From Paracoccaceae bacterium (GTDB taxonomy: Bacteria > Pseudomonadota > Alphaproteobacteria > Rhodobacterales > Rhodobacteraceae), in NCBI GenBank assembly GCA_033344815.1, contig JAWPMR010000001.1, positions 730,136 to 794,135 of the forward strand: a DNA stretch of 64,000 nt, in the 5' to 3' direction. The first letter of the stretch is position 1, and each line of letters starts with the position of its first letter. This document shows positions 12,023-21,692 of the stretch, piece after piece. Made by a program: the position numbers and the translations under genes. The notes beneath the pieces were generated by a model. It was not told the origin of the DNA. It saw nothing but the letters and a program-made list of their open reading frames with translations, and ran no database searches.

Positions 12023-13072
12023 TCATTTCGGGAAAAGAAGCGATGCGTCTCCATAGGAAAAGAAACGGTACGCGTCATTGATGGCGTGTTCGTAAATGTC
12101 GCGCACGGTGTCCTGCCCCATCAATGCGGACACCAGCATCATCAACGTCGATTTGGGCAGATGAAAGTTTGTCATCAAGGCATCCGTGACCTGAAATGCG
12201 AAGCCCGGGTAGATAAAGATATCGGTATCCCCTTCCCAGCTTTTGATCTGCCCGCTGCGTGCAGCCGTTTCAATCAGGCGCAAAGCTGTTGTTCCAACCG
12301 GGATGATCCGCCCGCCTGCGCGTTTCGTGTCGGTGATCTCGGCGGCGGTTTGTGCGCTGACCTGCCCCCACTCTGAGTGCATTTTATGCGCTCTCACATC
12401 ATCCACCTTCACCGGGAGAAACGTCCCCGCACCGACATGCAATGTGACGTAACTGAATTCCACGCCCAGATCTGCCAATGCCGCAAGCAGCGCAGCATCA
12501 AAGTGAAGTGAGGCAGTTGGGGCAGCAACAGCGCCTTTGTTACGGGCGAAAACCGTCTGATAATCCTCTTTATCTTGCGCATCCGCCGGGCGTTTGGCCG
12601 CGATATAGGGCGGCAGCGGCATGGCCCCTGCCGCATTCAGCGCGGCATCAAAGTCATCCCCTGTGAGATTGAACTCAAGATGTCCCTGCCCGTCTTCGAC
12701 ACCGCGTAATGTGGCGCTCAGATCATCACTGAAAATCACCTCTTCGCCCGGCTTCAATTTTTTCAGCGGCTTGATCAATGCTGCCCATGTGCCATCACTG
12801 CGAGGTTGCAAGAGCGTGACTTCGATGCGGGCTTGTGTGTCACCCTGAGCGCTGTGCCGGCGGCGCACCCCGCTCAGACGTGCTGGTATGACTTTGGTAT
12901 CATTCAGGATCAAGCGATCACCCGCGTTCAGAAAACGGGCCAGATCTGATACCACCGTGTCCGTGATCAGGTTCCCTTGCGCAACCAGCAGGCGCGCTGA
13001 AGTGCGCGGCACGGCAGGTCGCGTTGCAATCAGGTTTTCGGGCAGGTCAAAATCAAAGTCGCTGAGTTTCAT
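12023..13072 (-). CDS. queA: S-adenosylmethionine:tRNA ribosyltransferase-isomerase
   Basis: The 349-aa enzyme transfers the ribosyl moiety of SAM to preQ1 in tRNA, making epoxyqueuosine at wobble position 34. Family hallmarks are [19 protein letters not shown] at the N-terminus, [29 protein letters not shown] in the middle and the C-terminal [18 protein letters not shown]. Length is normal. It begins 9 bases after the stop of the AsmA-like gene, so the two probably share a transcript. Confidence 0.97.
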   Translation of the reverse strand: MKLSDFDFDLPENLIATRPAVPRTSARLLVAQGNLITDTVVSDLARFLNAGDRLILNDTKVIPARLSGVRRRHSAQGDTQARIEVTLLQPRSDGTWAALIKPLKKLKPGEEVIFSDDLSATLRGVEDGQGHLEFNLTGDDFDAALNAAGAMPLPPYIAAKRPADAQDKEDYQTVFARNKGAVAAPTASLHFDAALLAALADLGVEFSYVTLHVGAGTFLPVKVDDVRAHKMHSEWGQVSAQTAAEITDTKRAGGRIIPVGTTALRLIETAARSGQIKSWEGDTDIFIYPGFAFQVTDALMTNFHLPKSTLMMLVSALMGQDTVRDIYEHAINDAYRFFSYGDASLLFPK

Positions 13073-13081
13073 GGCGGCGCT

Positions 13082-16000
13082 CTAGCGATCTTCCCCGCGG
13101 GTTACAACGGGTCGTTTGCGTTCAATGACAGGCGGCGGCGTTTCGCCTTCTTCAAGCGGCACACCGGGCTTGGGCGCGCGAAACAAATCGCGGATGCCGC
13201 CCGGCGTCAGCGCGGTTAACGGGTTCACGAAAACTTCCGGATTCTGTGCCGTTCCCGTGAGGGAATAGTTGAACGCAAACAACCCTTCGCCTTTGCGGGT
13301 AAAAACGCTGCCGATGCTGTTGAGAATATAGACGGGCGTGATGACCCCCTGCATCTGCAGTTGCCCCGTGTCCAGCCCATATACGCCATCCATCGAAATC
13401 CCCATGGAAGGACCAACAGCACTTGCCTCTCGCAGTGTGATCCGCGCAGGTGCGAGGCGGAAATCAGCGTTCACTTCGGAGAAATAGAGGCTGCTGCCAC
13501 CTTCGGCATTGAAAAGACCAACGATGCTGACGGCATTCAGCAAAGCCGCAGTGGCTGGAGCATCCACTACACTGGTTTCCAAAACGCGTAACTTGCCATC
13601 AAAGGCACCGTCGCGTCCTACGGGCAAGAGTACGAGTTCAAACTTGCCACCTCTCACCTGTTGCAGCAGTTTTGCCGATGAAAACACAGCACCAGCATCA
13701 TTGGCCGTCAACCGGATCGCGCTCCGCCCCCCTTGTGGCACCATGCGCCCATTCACCACAGCCCCGCCGTTGATCTTGCCAGTGAAAGTGCCGTCCAATC
13801 CGGCTCCGGTGGTGAATTCGCCACGGATGTCCTGGATCGCAATCGTATCGGACACCTGCAACCGGTCCAGCGCGACAGTGAGCGGTGTCTGATCCCCTGA
13901 CGTGGCATTTTCGGGGATATCTGCACGGCGTAAATCCAGCGTGCCGCCCCGCAACACGACGCCGACAGGCGCACCCGGGCCGCGCCCCACAAGATCGACG
14001 GTTGCATCCAGCCAATCCGACACCCGCACCTTGGACAGACGCACGCGGTCAAGCTGTCCCGCCCCTGACAGAACAATATCTCCACGCGCTGTCAGGCCGG
14101 GGGCGTCCAGAGACAGGCTCTGCACGGTTGGCACATCACTGAGTGTTGCAGACAGTCTGAAATCTGCTGCTGTGTCTGCACGCTTGGACCAGCCAATGGG
14201 TGGTATCGACAAGGTGACGCCCATCAAATCAGACGTCAGGTCAAGTTCGGGTGGCTCATCCTTGGCGAGAGCCACGACCACATCCGCCTTGCCAAGTCCG
14301 CGCACGTATTCCGGCGGCAATCCGATCTTGAGGGTTTCAAGGGCTTCGGGTGAGATATCGATCTGCCCCGTCACGGTGCCCGGTATGCCCGGTGTTCCAA
14401 GCGGCTGTTCCCACATCACGTCAAATGGCACGCCATCCAGATCGCCTGCCCCCTCCAGCGTAACAACCTCATCCGAGGCGATCAAAGACAATAGCGGCGC
14501 GCTCAGCACGCGATCCTTGATCAGACTTGTGCTGCGCACCGATGAGACCTGACCTGTGACGTGGAAATCGACTTCTTCCACCTGCGCTTTTTTCTTGAGA
14601 GGCAAAGCAAGTGTTCCAACAATTTTCGCATCCCCCTGCGCGATGGAGACCGGCTGCCCTGCTTTGCGCATCACCTCAAGCGGCGGTTGATCCAGCAGAG
14701 ACAAGGCCGCTGTCACAGAAGACTGCGTCAGCAGCCTCACGACAGCGGGTGTGTCTTCCTTGGCTTTGGTGTCCGGGATAATGAACGAAGTTCCAGCCAG
14801 ATCAACGTAGCCCCCCTCGGGCGCGTCGACCCCGCCCTGATCAACGCTCAGAACGAAACGGTTCTTGAGGATCGAAGCATGTCCCCGCGCGCCTCGGATC
14901 CATGGCATGCCCTTGAGAAATTGAACATCTGCACCTGAGAAATCAAATCCGAGGAAGGTTTCAGGTTCAGATCCTGCACGCCATCTGAGGGCTGCGCTGA
15001 CATCGTGAAGGGATCCGGCAAAGAGGTTCTCGCTCAGCCAGTTACGCGTTTTTGGCTTCACCGCGACGGGCCAAAGCTCCATCAAGCGTGGTAACTCAAA
15101 TCGATCTGCCTGCGCATCCACGGCGATGTCCCAGCCATTACTATCCGCCTTGACGGTGCCGTTGGCAGCCAACCGCCGGCCCTGGTCGATGATTTGCAAA
15201 CGACCCAATTGCAGACGAAAGGGCCGCGGTGTCAGGCGAAAATCAAGCTCTGCTTCAGCCACTGACACCGGCGTTTCATAGTAATCCAATGGGTTGATTC
15301 TAAGATCGGTCAGCCGCAATTGCCCCACCAAATCCTCAATTCGCCCCGCGCCGTCATCTGCCAGAGACGCATGGCCCTCCAAGCTTCCGCTGACCCATTT
15401 GCTGTCCACGGAAAGTTCATCAAAACGCAGGTTCCGCGTACTTGGAACATAACTGAAATAGCTGCGCGCGCTGTTTATCGGGATCGCGGTTGTTTCCGGG
15501 GTTGGTTGAATTACACCCGAACCAATCCGAAATGTCGCGTTCAGGGGCTCAAAAGTGCCGTTCGCAGTCATCCCGCCACGCAAGGATCCGGAAATGGGTG
15601 CCCTCAGTCCGCGCAGCCAGCCAAAAGCAGGCCCCTGCACTGCAACATCGCCTGCATCCACATTGGCAAAGGTCACGCCAAAGTCCGAGGCTGTTTCGCC
15701 AATGCGCCCGGCGTAATTGGCGGCAACTGTTGCAACGTCCGCCCCGCCCCCCAAAACCGCGAGATCGACTGCCAGTCGGAGCGTTTCGCCATTTCGAACA
15801 AGGCTCAAGTGGCCGCCGTCAATGGTCCAGGCACGGTTGGCGCGCTCATCCTCGTAGCGAAGTGTTAGTGCATATAGATTGGCCTCACGTAGACGGGCCA
15901 GCCCCGGGCGCAGCAACAATTCATCTAGATCGGACACCAACTGCACCAGATTGGGTGCTTCACGGCGCGGCGGTGATGCACCGATACCGGACGACAGTGC

Positions 16001-16420
16001 GATGCCACCCTCCTGACTGCGGCGAAGGTTCAGAAACACGCCACTCAGATCAATTGTCTTCAATTCCAACCGACCTCGGGACAGCCCCTTGAGAGAAAGG
16101 CTCGCCCTTACCTCGGAAAAGGTCACGATTTCTCCGCCTTTGGGCGTTGTGGCACGCACATTGCGTACGCTTGCACGCGGTCGCCATGTTTCATCGACGA
16201 TCAGAACCATATCGCCGTAAGTGATTATGGCTTCTGGAACGGCTGCGGCGAGGCGTGCATCAATCTGCGCGCGGGCCCACGCCGGCACTACTAATTCGCG
16301 ATCCTTTACCCACAACAGACCAGCACCTGCGCCTATGAGCAACAGACCCAGCAACAGCCAAACCGCAAGAGCCGCTTTTTTGCGGCGCGGCTTGGCGGGA
16401 TCAGGAGCTGCGGGTTCCAA
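13082..16420 (-). CDS. AsmA/YhdP-like envelope protein (DUF3971)
   Basis: This 1112-aa protein has a short basic Pro-rich N-terminus and one membrane anchor near residues 16-36 (LAVWLLLGLLLIGAGAGLLW), with the rest predicted on the periplasmic side. The long body is rich in repeated beta-strand patterns, and the C-terminal block (MDGVYGLDTGQLQMQGVITP...LTGTAQNPEVFVNPL) is typical of AsmA-like C-terminal domains. Members of this superfamily (AsmA, TamB, YhdP) are bridge-like proteins implicated in phospholipid transport between inner and outer membranes. That role is an inference here. It is divergent from the peroxiredoxin gene and leads into queA. Confidence 0.85.
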   Translation of the reverse strand: MEPAAPDPAKPRRKKAALAVWLLLGLLLIGAGAGLLWVKDRELVVPAWARAQIDARLAAAVPEAIITYGDMVLIVDETWRPRASVRNVRATTPKGGEIVTFSEVRASLSLKGLSRGRLELKTIDLSGVFLNLRRSQEGGIALSSGIGASPPRREAPNLVQLVSDLDELLLRPGLARLREANLYALTLRYEDERANRAWTIDGGHLSLVRNGETLRLAVDLAVLGGGADVATVAANYAGRIGETASDFGVTFANVDAGDVAVQGPAFGWLRGLRAPISGSLRGGMTANGTFEPLNATFRIGSGVIQPTPETTAIPINSARSYFSYVPSTRNLRFDELSVDSKWVSGSLEGHASLADDGAGRIEDLVGQLRLTDLRINPLDYYETPVSVAEAELDFRLTPRPFRLQLGRLQIIDQGRRLAANGTVKADSNGWDIAVDAQADRFELPRLMELWPVAVKPKTRNWLSENLFAGSLHDVSAALRWRAGSEPETFLGFDFSGADVQFLKGMPWIRGARGHASILKNRFVLSVDQGGVDAPEGGYVDLAGTSFIIPDTKAKEDTPAVVRLLTQSSVTAALSLLDQPPLEVMRKAGQPVSIAQGDAKIVGTLALPLKKKAQVEEVDFHVTGQVSSVRSTSLIKDRVLSAPLLSLIASDEVVTLEGAGDLDGVPFDVMWEQPLGTPGIPGTVTGQIDISPEALETLKIGLPPEYVRGLGKADVVVALAKDEPPELDLTSDLMGVTLSIPPIGWSKRADTAADFRLSATLSDVPTVQSLSLDAPGLTARGDIVLSGAGQLDRVRLSKVRVSDWLDATVDLVGRGPGAPVGVVLRGGTLDLRRADIPENATSGDQTPLTVALDRLQVSDTIAIQDIRGEFTTGAGLDGTFTGKINGGAVVNGRMVPQGGRSAIRLTANDAGAVFSSAKLLQQVRGGKFELVLLPVGRDGAFDGKLRVLETSVVDAPATAALLNAVSIVGLFNAEGGSSLYFSEVNADFRLAPARITLREASAVGPSMGISMDGVYGLDTGQLQMQGVITPVYILNSIGSVFTRKGEGLFAFNYSLTGTAQNPEVFVNPLTALTPGGIRDLFRAPKPGVPLEEGETPPPVIERKRPVVTRGEDR

Positions 16421-16543
16421 AACGAGGTACGGCTTCTTGAGTTGTGAAAATCGATTGGCGAAACTTGCGCGCGGGCCTTCCCTATGGCTTGCACGGCTCT
16501 ACTATGTCATTGCAGCACAAACTTTAAAACCGAAGAGAGTAGC

Positions 16544-17005
16544 ATGCCAGAGATTTCGCACCCCGCACCGGATTTCACCCTGCCCAGCACCGATGGCACC
16601 GATGTCACCCTGTCCACGCTTCAGGGAAAACCCGTCGTCTTATTCTTCTATCCCCGCGATAATACACCCGGCTGCACCAAGGAGAGCGTCGGTTTTTCCG
16701 AGAACCGGGGAGCTTTCGAGGACGCGGGCGCAATGGTCTTCGGAATATCCAAGGACAGCATGGCGAGCCATGATAAATTTGTCGCCAAACAAAGCCTGAC
16801 TGTGCCGCTTTTGTCTGACGAGCATGGATCCGTCTGCGAAGACTACGGCGTGTGGAAAGAGAAGAGCATGTATGGCAAGAAATTCATGGGGATCGAGCGC
16901 ACGACCGTTTTGATCGCAGCAGATGGAACCATTGCCCAGATCTGGCACAAAGTGAAGGTACCGGGCCATGTAGAGGATGTTTTGGAGGCTGTGCGCGCAC
17001 TTTAA
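16544..17005 (+). CDS. bcp: Peroxiredoxin, Bcp/PrxQ type
   Basis: The 153-aa thiol peroxidase reduces H2O2 and organic hydroperoxides. The peroxidatic Cys is Cys44 in FFYPRDNTPGCTKES. The resolving Cys that E. coli Bcp has five residues later is absent (ESVGF); the only other Cys is near residue 97 (GSVCEDYG), so recycling chemistry may differ. ATG 16544 is chosen because it fits the family's N-terminus and follows GAGAG; the frame is open another 20 codons upstream. It is divergent from the AsmA-like gene. Confidence 0.93.
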   Translation: MPEISHPAPDFTLPSTDGTDVTLSTLQGKPVVLFFYPRDNTPGCTKESVGFSENRGAFEDAGAMVFGISKDSMASHDKFVAKQSLTVPLLSDEHGSVCEDYGVWKEKSMYGKKFMGIERTTVLIAADGTIAQIWHKVKVPGHVEDVLEAVRAL

Positions 17006-17827
17006 AGACGCTTGTCTGACTGGGATGGCGCTCTTAGCTTGAGGGTGGTCGAGGGGATTTCTACCTCATATCGCTCACATCTAGCGGTTTTTTCGGCGCG
17101 TGCGTTTGGCACCGCAACAGTCGAATTGCCGGTGTTCGCGTGACCACACTGAAGGCAATTTCTAACGGCGTGTTAGCGGGGCAAAATTTCCGATCCAACG
17201 AAAACCCTCATACACCACCAGATGGTCGTGTGATCGGACCACTTGACGGTAAATGCCGCGCTCAAATGATCTGCTTGGCGCGCCACGCCACATCGAGAAG
17301 ACCAAGAAAAAAAAATTTGGCATAAGTCAAAACGCGCAAGTGGCATTACGAAAACCAGATCTACTAAGCATCTTTGGCCCACATATTGCAAATCGCAGTT
17401 GCGACCGATTTGAAATAGGTTCGGTCAAACCAGAGTGTAACATCAGAACAAATAGGCTCACGTTTTCAAGGCCTTGCATTTCTCTTTTTCTGCGCAGTTT
17501 CCACGGGCGTGAAGAGTCAAAGCGCCGCGGTTTCAAACGCACTGATGAAGACAGATCGACTGCAAGATGCCATTCCACCGCGCGATTAAGAAGCTTGCAA
17601 ACAAACGGGATTCCGAAGGTTTCGCAAAAGCGCGCCCGTAAAGTCGTGACGAACTTCCGAAACGTAACTTTGGAAAACCGGATTCAGGAGCACATTGGTC
17701 TCTTTTGCTCTCTAGCCCGACTTTATGACCGAGCAATGACAGAAGGATTCTGTCGGGCGGTCGAAACTTGTCCAAAAATCGGATTTTGCTCTTGTTCCGC
17801 CGCAACTTCCAACATAGGAACGTCGTC
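17006..17827. other. Gene-poor stretch before tRNA-Ser
   Basis: No protein gene can be supported in these 820 bases. Several 60-260 codon open frames on both strands look like noise, and the longest one runs straight through the tRNA gene. The stretch probably contains the tRNA promoter near 17780-17820, but no clear boxes are visible. Confidence 0.5.
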
Positions 17828-17917
17828 GGAGACGTGGCCGAGTGGTCGAAGGCGCTCCCCTGCTAAGGGAGTAGGCCCGGAAGGGTCTCGAGGGTTCGAA
17901 TCCCTTCGTCTCCGCCA
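17828..17917 (+). tRNA. tRNA-Ser (anticodon GCU)
   Basis: A 90-base tRNA with acceptor stem GGAGACG/CGTCTCC, discriminator G and encoded CCA. The anticodon arm CTCCC-CTGCTAA-GGGAG gives GCU for Ser AGC/AGU. The long variable arm (TAGGCCCGGAAGGGTCTCG) marks a class II tRNA, and GGTTCGAATCC is the T-loop region. The gene is intact and its 3' end is the left attachment site of the adjacent island. Confidence 0.97.
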
Positions 17918-17918
17918 C
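17903..17918 (+). repeat. attL, left attachment repeat
   Basis: CCTTCGTCTCCGCCAC covers the 3' acceptor strand and CCA of tRNA-Ser plus one base. The identical 16 bases recur at 39070-39085. Confidence 0.8.
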
Positions 17919-18183
17919 CCACCATTTTCATCCAATTTTGTTGGTACTTATTCAACCCCTATGGGACTGTTTTTGTTGGTTTATCTGCATTCGTTATTGC
18001 TTTTGATTTCTCTTCGATTAGACTCGTTTCTATTCATTGCGTGGTAGAAATCGTGGTATTTTAATGGCTGCTCTAAGCTGAAAGCTGACGAAAAATCTGG
18101 TCCGAACCCTCGGCTCTGGTCGCCATGGTGACGGCAGTGGTCTGTACCTTGTCGTCGATCCATCAGGCGCAAGACGCTGGATT

Positions 18184-19245
18184 GTGCGTGTCACAGTGAA
18201 GGGCCAACGCAACCGCGAAGGCAAGCCCCTGCGTACCGACTTTGGTCTTGGCGGTGCTGATGTTGTGACATTGAACGAAGCACGTGATCGTGCCTTGGAA
18301 TATCGACGGCTGGCAAAGCGAGGCATCAACCCGCGCTATAACGGGCGGCAAGAAATCCCGTGCTTTGAAGAAATCGCGCGACAGGTCCACATTGAGCGGC
18401 TGCCGACGTGGAAGAACCCTAAGCACGGCCAACAGTGGATCAACACTTTGGCTGAATATGCGTTTCCGAAGATAGGCCGATTGCCGGTGTCCGAGGTCGG
18501 CCAGCCAGAGGTGCTACAAGTCCTGCTGCCAGTGTGGACCGAGAAACACGAAACGGCCAAGCGCCTTGCACAGCGGATCAAGGCGGTGCTGGATGTGGCG
18601 AAGTCGAAGGGTTTTCGAGACGGGGAGAACCCAGTGACAACAATCCGCGACGCCCGTGTGATGCCACAGGTAAAGCAGACGGTGCAGCACCATAAGGCGA
18701 TGCAATGGAGGGATGTGCCAACCTTCTACGCTGAACTGTCGACGAAAGACGCAATGGCAGCAAAGGCACTCATGTTCACTTGTCTAACGGCCAGTCGCAC
18801 GAGCGAGGTTTTGCATGCCCGCTGGGAAGAATTTGATTTCGATGAGAAGCTATGGACCGTTCCGGCTGAACGCATGAAGGCAGATCGAGAACATCGTGTC
18901 CCGCTGACATCAGAAATGCTTGCGGTCATTGAACCACTCAAAGCGCTTCGCTCGGAAGTGGTGTTTGAAGGACAGAAGAGGCATCGGCCAATGTCAAACA
19001 TGGCGATGCTGATGTTGCTTCGTCGAATGAAAGTTGAAGGTATCACGGTCCACGGGTTCCGATCAGCGTTCCGGGATTGGGCAGCAGAACAGTCCGGGTT
19101 CAGTCGAGAATTGGCGGAAATGAGCCTTGCACATCAGGTCGGCACTGAGGTCGAACGCGCTTATGCGCGATCTGATCTGTTGGAGAAGAGACGATCTCTA
19201 CTTGAGGCATGGTGCAGCTTCATAGATGTCGGCCGCGATGCCTGA
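18184..19245 (+). CDS. P4-type tyrosine integrase, N-terminus interrupted
   Basis: This is the site-specific recombinase of the island. Catalytic residues are visible: Arg in TASRTSEV, the HxxR box as HGFR, His in LAHQVG and the Tyr nucleophile in RAYARSD. GTG 18184 is only the first usable start codon in the open frame. Homologous sequence clearly continues upstream in the same frame (RHGDGSGLYLVVDPSG) to ATG 18064, but a TGA at 18079-18081 follows five codons (MAALS). A full-length protein would be about 393 aa. Either translation starts at a rare CTG (18085 or 18097), or the gene is inactivated, or a base is misread. It lies 150 bases from tRNA-Ser. Confidence 0.75.
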   Translation: MRVTVKGQRNREGKPLRTDFGLGGADVVTLNEARDRALEYRRLAKRGINPRYNGRQEIPCFEEIARQVHIERLPTWKNPKHGQQWINTLAEYAFPKIGRLPVSEVGQPEVLQVLLPVWTEKHETAKRLAQRIKAVLDVAKSKGFRDGENPVTTIRDARVMPQVKQTVQHHKAMQWRDVPTFYAELSTKDAMAAKALMFTCLTASRTSEVLHARWEEFDFDEKLWTVPAERMKADREHRVPLTSEMLAVIEPLKALRSEVVFEGQKRHRPMSNMAMLMLLRRMKVEGITVHGFRSAFRDWAAEQSGFSRELAEMSLAHQVGTEVERAYARSDLLEKRRSLLEAWCSFIDVGRDA

Positions 19246-19942
19246 ACTTCTGGTGCCATCCGAAGGCTATCCCTATATCTCTTCCGCCGAAGCTCAATGG
19301 CTTGCCGTAGAAACGCTTTTTCTTTGCCGGTCGAAGAAGATGAACTTTGACCGAACTTACCTTGGAATGCTTTCGTTCTACTACAAAGCTTGGGCAAGGG
19401 CAGATCTCGACGAAGGCAACTTGCTCAACGCGAAGACTCACTACAACGTCTTAGACGAAACTGAAGAGCTGAGGCACGATTTACGCAATCCCAGTGAGTT
19501 GGTGCTCAATGTCATTCTAAATGACGTTCAGCCACTCCGGATGGTTTTGGAAGCTGTGTTGCGCGGGGCAAGCAAGGAAGTTGCAAATGCAAAAGTGTCG
19601 GCTAGCCTGCAGCAACTCGACGCGATGAGGGCCGAGTTTCTAAGGGATCCTGAATTCAAAGAGGCCTTGCCACGAACTCTAAAGCAAACCAGACCGAGCA
19701 GACTGGAAGGGCTTTGGCGGCAATATGCAGACATTCTGCATTACGTCATTCTATGGCGAGCCGGTTATCAGCATGCCCGGCTGCGCAACGATCTTGAACC
19801 AGTGCAAGGCGAACAACGTGCCGTAGAGTTCTTGAAAGAGCGATTTGCCGCTCAGAAGAAGACGAACCCAATAAAACGGAAAGAGCCTTTGTACCCACGA
19901 TTTGTCACGCCGTCCGGCCTGGCTGAAAAAATGGATTCCTGA
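19226..19942 (+). CDS. Hypothetical protein downstream of integrase
   Basis: I do not recognise the 238-aa product. It overlaps the end of the integrase gene by 20 bases (or 8 if ATG 19238 is used), so it is probably co-transcribed. It is largely helical, without membrane segments or a signal peptide, and has two parts: a Trp/Tyr-rich first half (MLSFYYKAWARADLDEG) and a charged, basic second half. It could be an integrase accessory or an island maintenance factor; nothing in the sequence proves this. Confidence 0.6.
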   Translation: MSAAMPELLVPSEGYPYISSAEAQWLAVETLFLCRSKKMNFDRTYLGMLSFYYKAWARADLDEGNLLNAKTHYNVLDETEELRHDLRNPSELVLNVILNDVQPLRMVLEAVLRGASKEVANAKVSASLQQLDAMRAEFLRDPEFKEALPRTLKQTRPSRLEGLWRQYADILHYVILWRAGYQHARLRNDLEPVQGEQRAVEFLKERFAAQKKTNPIKRKEPLYPRFVTPSGLAEKMDS

Positions 19943-20016
19943 AAGCTGTTTAAGGAATCCAAACAGCGCTGCATGTGCCAGCATTCGGTCAAATCCAATC
20001 TGTGTGGAGGCTCCGA

Positions 20017-20229
20017 ATGCGACCTGACATCTTTGAGAACGACCGAATTTACGATGACAATGACGAAGAACTTGATGTCATCGCGCCACGCAATAAGCGG
20101 GCCCAATGGCGACATCGAAGGGTAGGCCCAAGTTTTTTGCGCTTTGAACGAAGAATAAAATACCATGGCGCTGACCTTAACGCATGGGTTCAACAAGCCC
20201 GTGTCGTAAACGAAATTCCGACGCCCTAG
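20017..20229 (+). CDS. Excisionase/AlpA-like DNA-binding protein
   Basis: This small protein (70 aa from ATG 20017, preceded by GTGGAGG) has a helix-turn-helix followed by a wing: RAQWRHRRVGPSFLRFERRIKYHGADLNAWV. This is the typical AlpA/excisionase (MerR-like, HTH_17) pattern GP-x(4)-GRR-x-Y-x3-DL-x2-W. Such proteins act as directionality factors for integrases or as regulators of island genes. Its place just after the integrase module supports that role. Confidence 0.7.
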   Translation: MRPDIFENDRIYDDNDEELDVIAPRNKRAQWRHRRVGPSFLRFERRIKYHGADLNAWVQQARVVNEIPTP

Positions 20230-20390
20230 AACGAACAAAACCCCGCGCAAGCGAGGCTTCGTCCAATGGTTCTAGCACACCAAAGATATCGAAATCTCGC
20301 TCGCAAATCAAACCAAACTGACAGGCATATGTGTGGTTGTACGCCGTATGTTGCAGTACCAAGAGCGAAGGATGCAATCTTTCGGGACAG

Positions 20391-21167
20391 ATGAAATTCG
20401 TTAAATCGAGAGCTGACATTCACAGATCGGATGGGATGGTTAGTCTAGGAAGTAACCATCCAGCAAGGACAGTCTATTGGATGTCGCGGGTCAATTCGAA
20501 CTCCGTCTACCTTGGCTTCTATCGTTTTACCCGACGGGAAATGATCAATGATTGTCAGGTTTCAGAGGCCGAGTTGTCTCGGATATTCGACGTGCTCAAG
20601 GCCGCAAATTTGATTGACTACGATGATGAATCCGGCTTCGTTCGCGTAGTCGGGTGGTTCTATGAAGAGTACGCGCCAGAGAACAGGTCACAAGTCATCA
20701 CGAGGTCACGGGAATATCTGACAAATCGGGTCCCTAGAGCAAAAATTACCGCTCGCTCAATAGCAGAATTCTTGTGTGGAAGTGCCGTGCGTGTCAGCGA
20801 ATATGACCCGGAAAGCAAGCATGGCCCTGAAGTCATAGAAGAGCTCAGAAGGTTCATTGTTCAGGCAAAGCATAAGCATCCGGACCTCGATGCTGCGATG
20901 ATTGATGACGTTCGCCGCCAGCGGCTCGAAGAGGTGCCGGAGATAAAAGACATTAGCTTTGGCTTGTTCGATTACAGCACGGTGCTCGCACGGTGCCCTC
21001 ACGATAGCCCCACGGTACTGCCACAGGAAAGGAAAGCAGAGTCAGAAAAAGGAAAAGAAAAAGGAAATCGCGTCACACCAATTGATTTGGCGCAGTATCC
21101 GCCGAAATCCGAGACGCTTGATAGCTTGGTGGCGCGGCAGGCCCGAGCAGCTGGGAAAAGCCTATGA
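20391..21167 (+). CDS. Phage replisome organizer-like protein
   Basis: The 258-aa product has an N-terminal winged-helix region whose layout resembles phage replisome-organizer/DnaD-like proteins: a start such as MKFVKSRADIH, then NSVYLGFYRFTRREM, an ELSRIFDVLKAANLIDYDDE helix pair, and VRVVGWFYEEYAPEN. The C-terminal third is charged and ends in an acidic/basic linker and a short helix. ATG 20391 fits this family; the frame extends to 20331. It may help the excised element replicate. The assignment is by pattern, not by a diagnostic motif. Confidence 0.45.
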   Translation: MKFVKSRADIHRSDGMVSLGSNHPARTVYWMSRVNSNSVYLGFYRFTRREMINDCQVSEAELSRIFDVLKAANLIDYDDESGFVRVVGWFYEEYAPENRSQVITRSREYLTNRVPRAKITARSIAEFLCGSAVRVSEYDPESKHGPEVIEELRRFIVQAKHKHPDLDAAMIDDVRRQRLEEVPEIKDISFGLFDYSTVLARCPHDSPTVLPQERKAESEKGKEKGNRVTPIDLAQYPPKSETLDSLVARQARAAGKSL

Positions 21168-21262
21168 GTGGCTCGCCCGAAGACTGTAGTAACGACTTAG
21201 CCAGAGAAGCTGTGGACGTAGGGAGCAAGGTTACGCTTTTGCCTACGGCACCGCACCTTGTG

Positions 21263-21286
21263 GGGGAAAGGGTGTACCCCTTCCCC
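21263..21286 (+). other. Candidate oriT hairpin
   Basis: GGGGAAAGGGT and ACCCCTTCCCC form an 11-bp inverted repeat with one mismatch around a 2-base centre, in the 170-base gap before mobC. Origins of transfer of MobC/relaxase systems usually lie directly upstream of mobC and contain such a repeat next to nic. The nic site itself cannot be read from the sequence. Confidence 0.35.
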
Positions 21287-21341
21287 TCAACCCCAACCCA
21301 TATCGTTCACGATGCAATGGGCAGGATACGGGATACGTAAA

Positions 21342-21692
21342 ATGGTCATGTTAGCAGAACCTGAGAAACGGTCCCGCCTAGTTCGAGTGCGTTGTACGCC
21401 AGCGGAACTGGAGCGCTGGCAAGCGGTTGCCCATTCTCGCAATGAAACGTTGTCGGGTATCGTTCGTCGCCTCATGGACGGCACGCCTGAAAAAGTTCGT
21501 GCGCCGGTCCCTCCTGCCGATGCACGCTTACTCCGTCAAGTCGCCATGGTTGGCAACAACCTCAATCAGATCGCACAGGTCGTCAACGAGGCCCGGGTGA
21601 TTGAGGCTCACGCCGACGCCCGAGACATCCTGGGCCATCTCGTGATCGTTGAACGTACGCTTCGTCAACTGGTGCAGGAGGCATCAGCATGA
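21342..21692 (+). CDS. mobC: MobC-like relaxosome accessory protein
   Basis: The 116-aa protein has an N-terminal ribbon-helix-helix-like segment (VRVRCTPAELERWQAVAHSRNETLSGIVRRLM) and the MobC hallmark LRQVAMVGNNLNQIAQVVNEA. MobC proteins bind oriT and help the relaxase open the DNA at nic. ATG 21342 removes an unlikely N-terminal extension starting at 21258. Its stop overlaps the relaxase start by four bases (ATGA), showing translational coupling. Confidence 0.88.
   Translation: MVMLAEPEKRSRLVRVRCTPAELERWQAVAHSRNETLSGIVRRLMDGTPEKVRAPVPPADARLLRQVAMVGNNLNQIAQVVNEARVIEAHADARDILGHLVIVERTLRQLVQEASA

Noticed and set aside
17253-18047. 264-codon frame through the tRNA
   Set aside because: It contains the whole tRNA-Ser gene and the att site and has no protein-like pattern.
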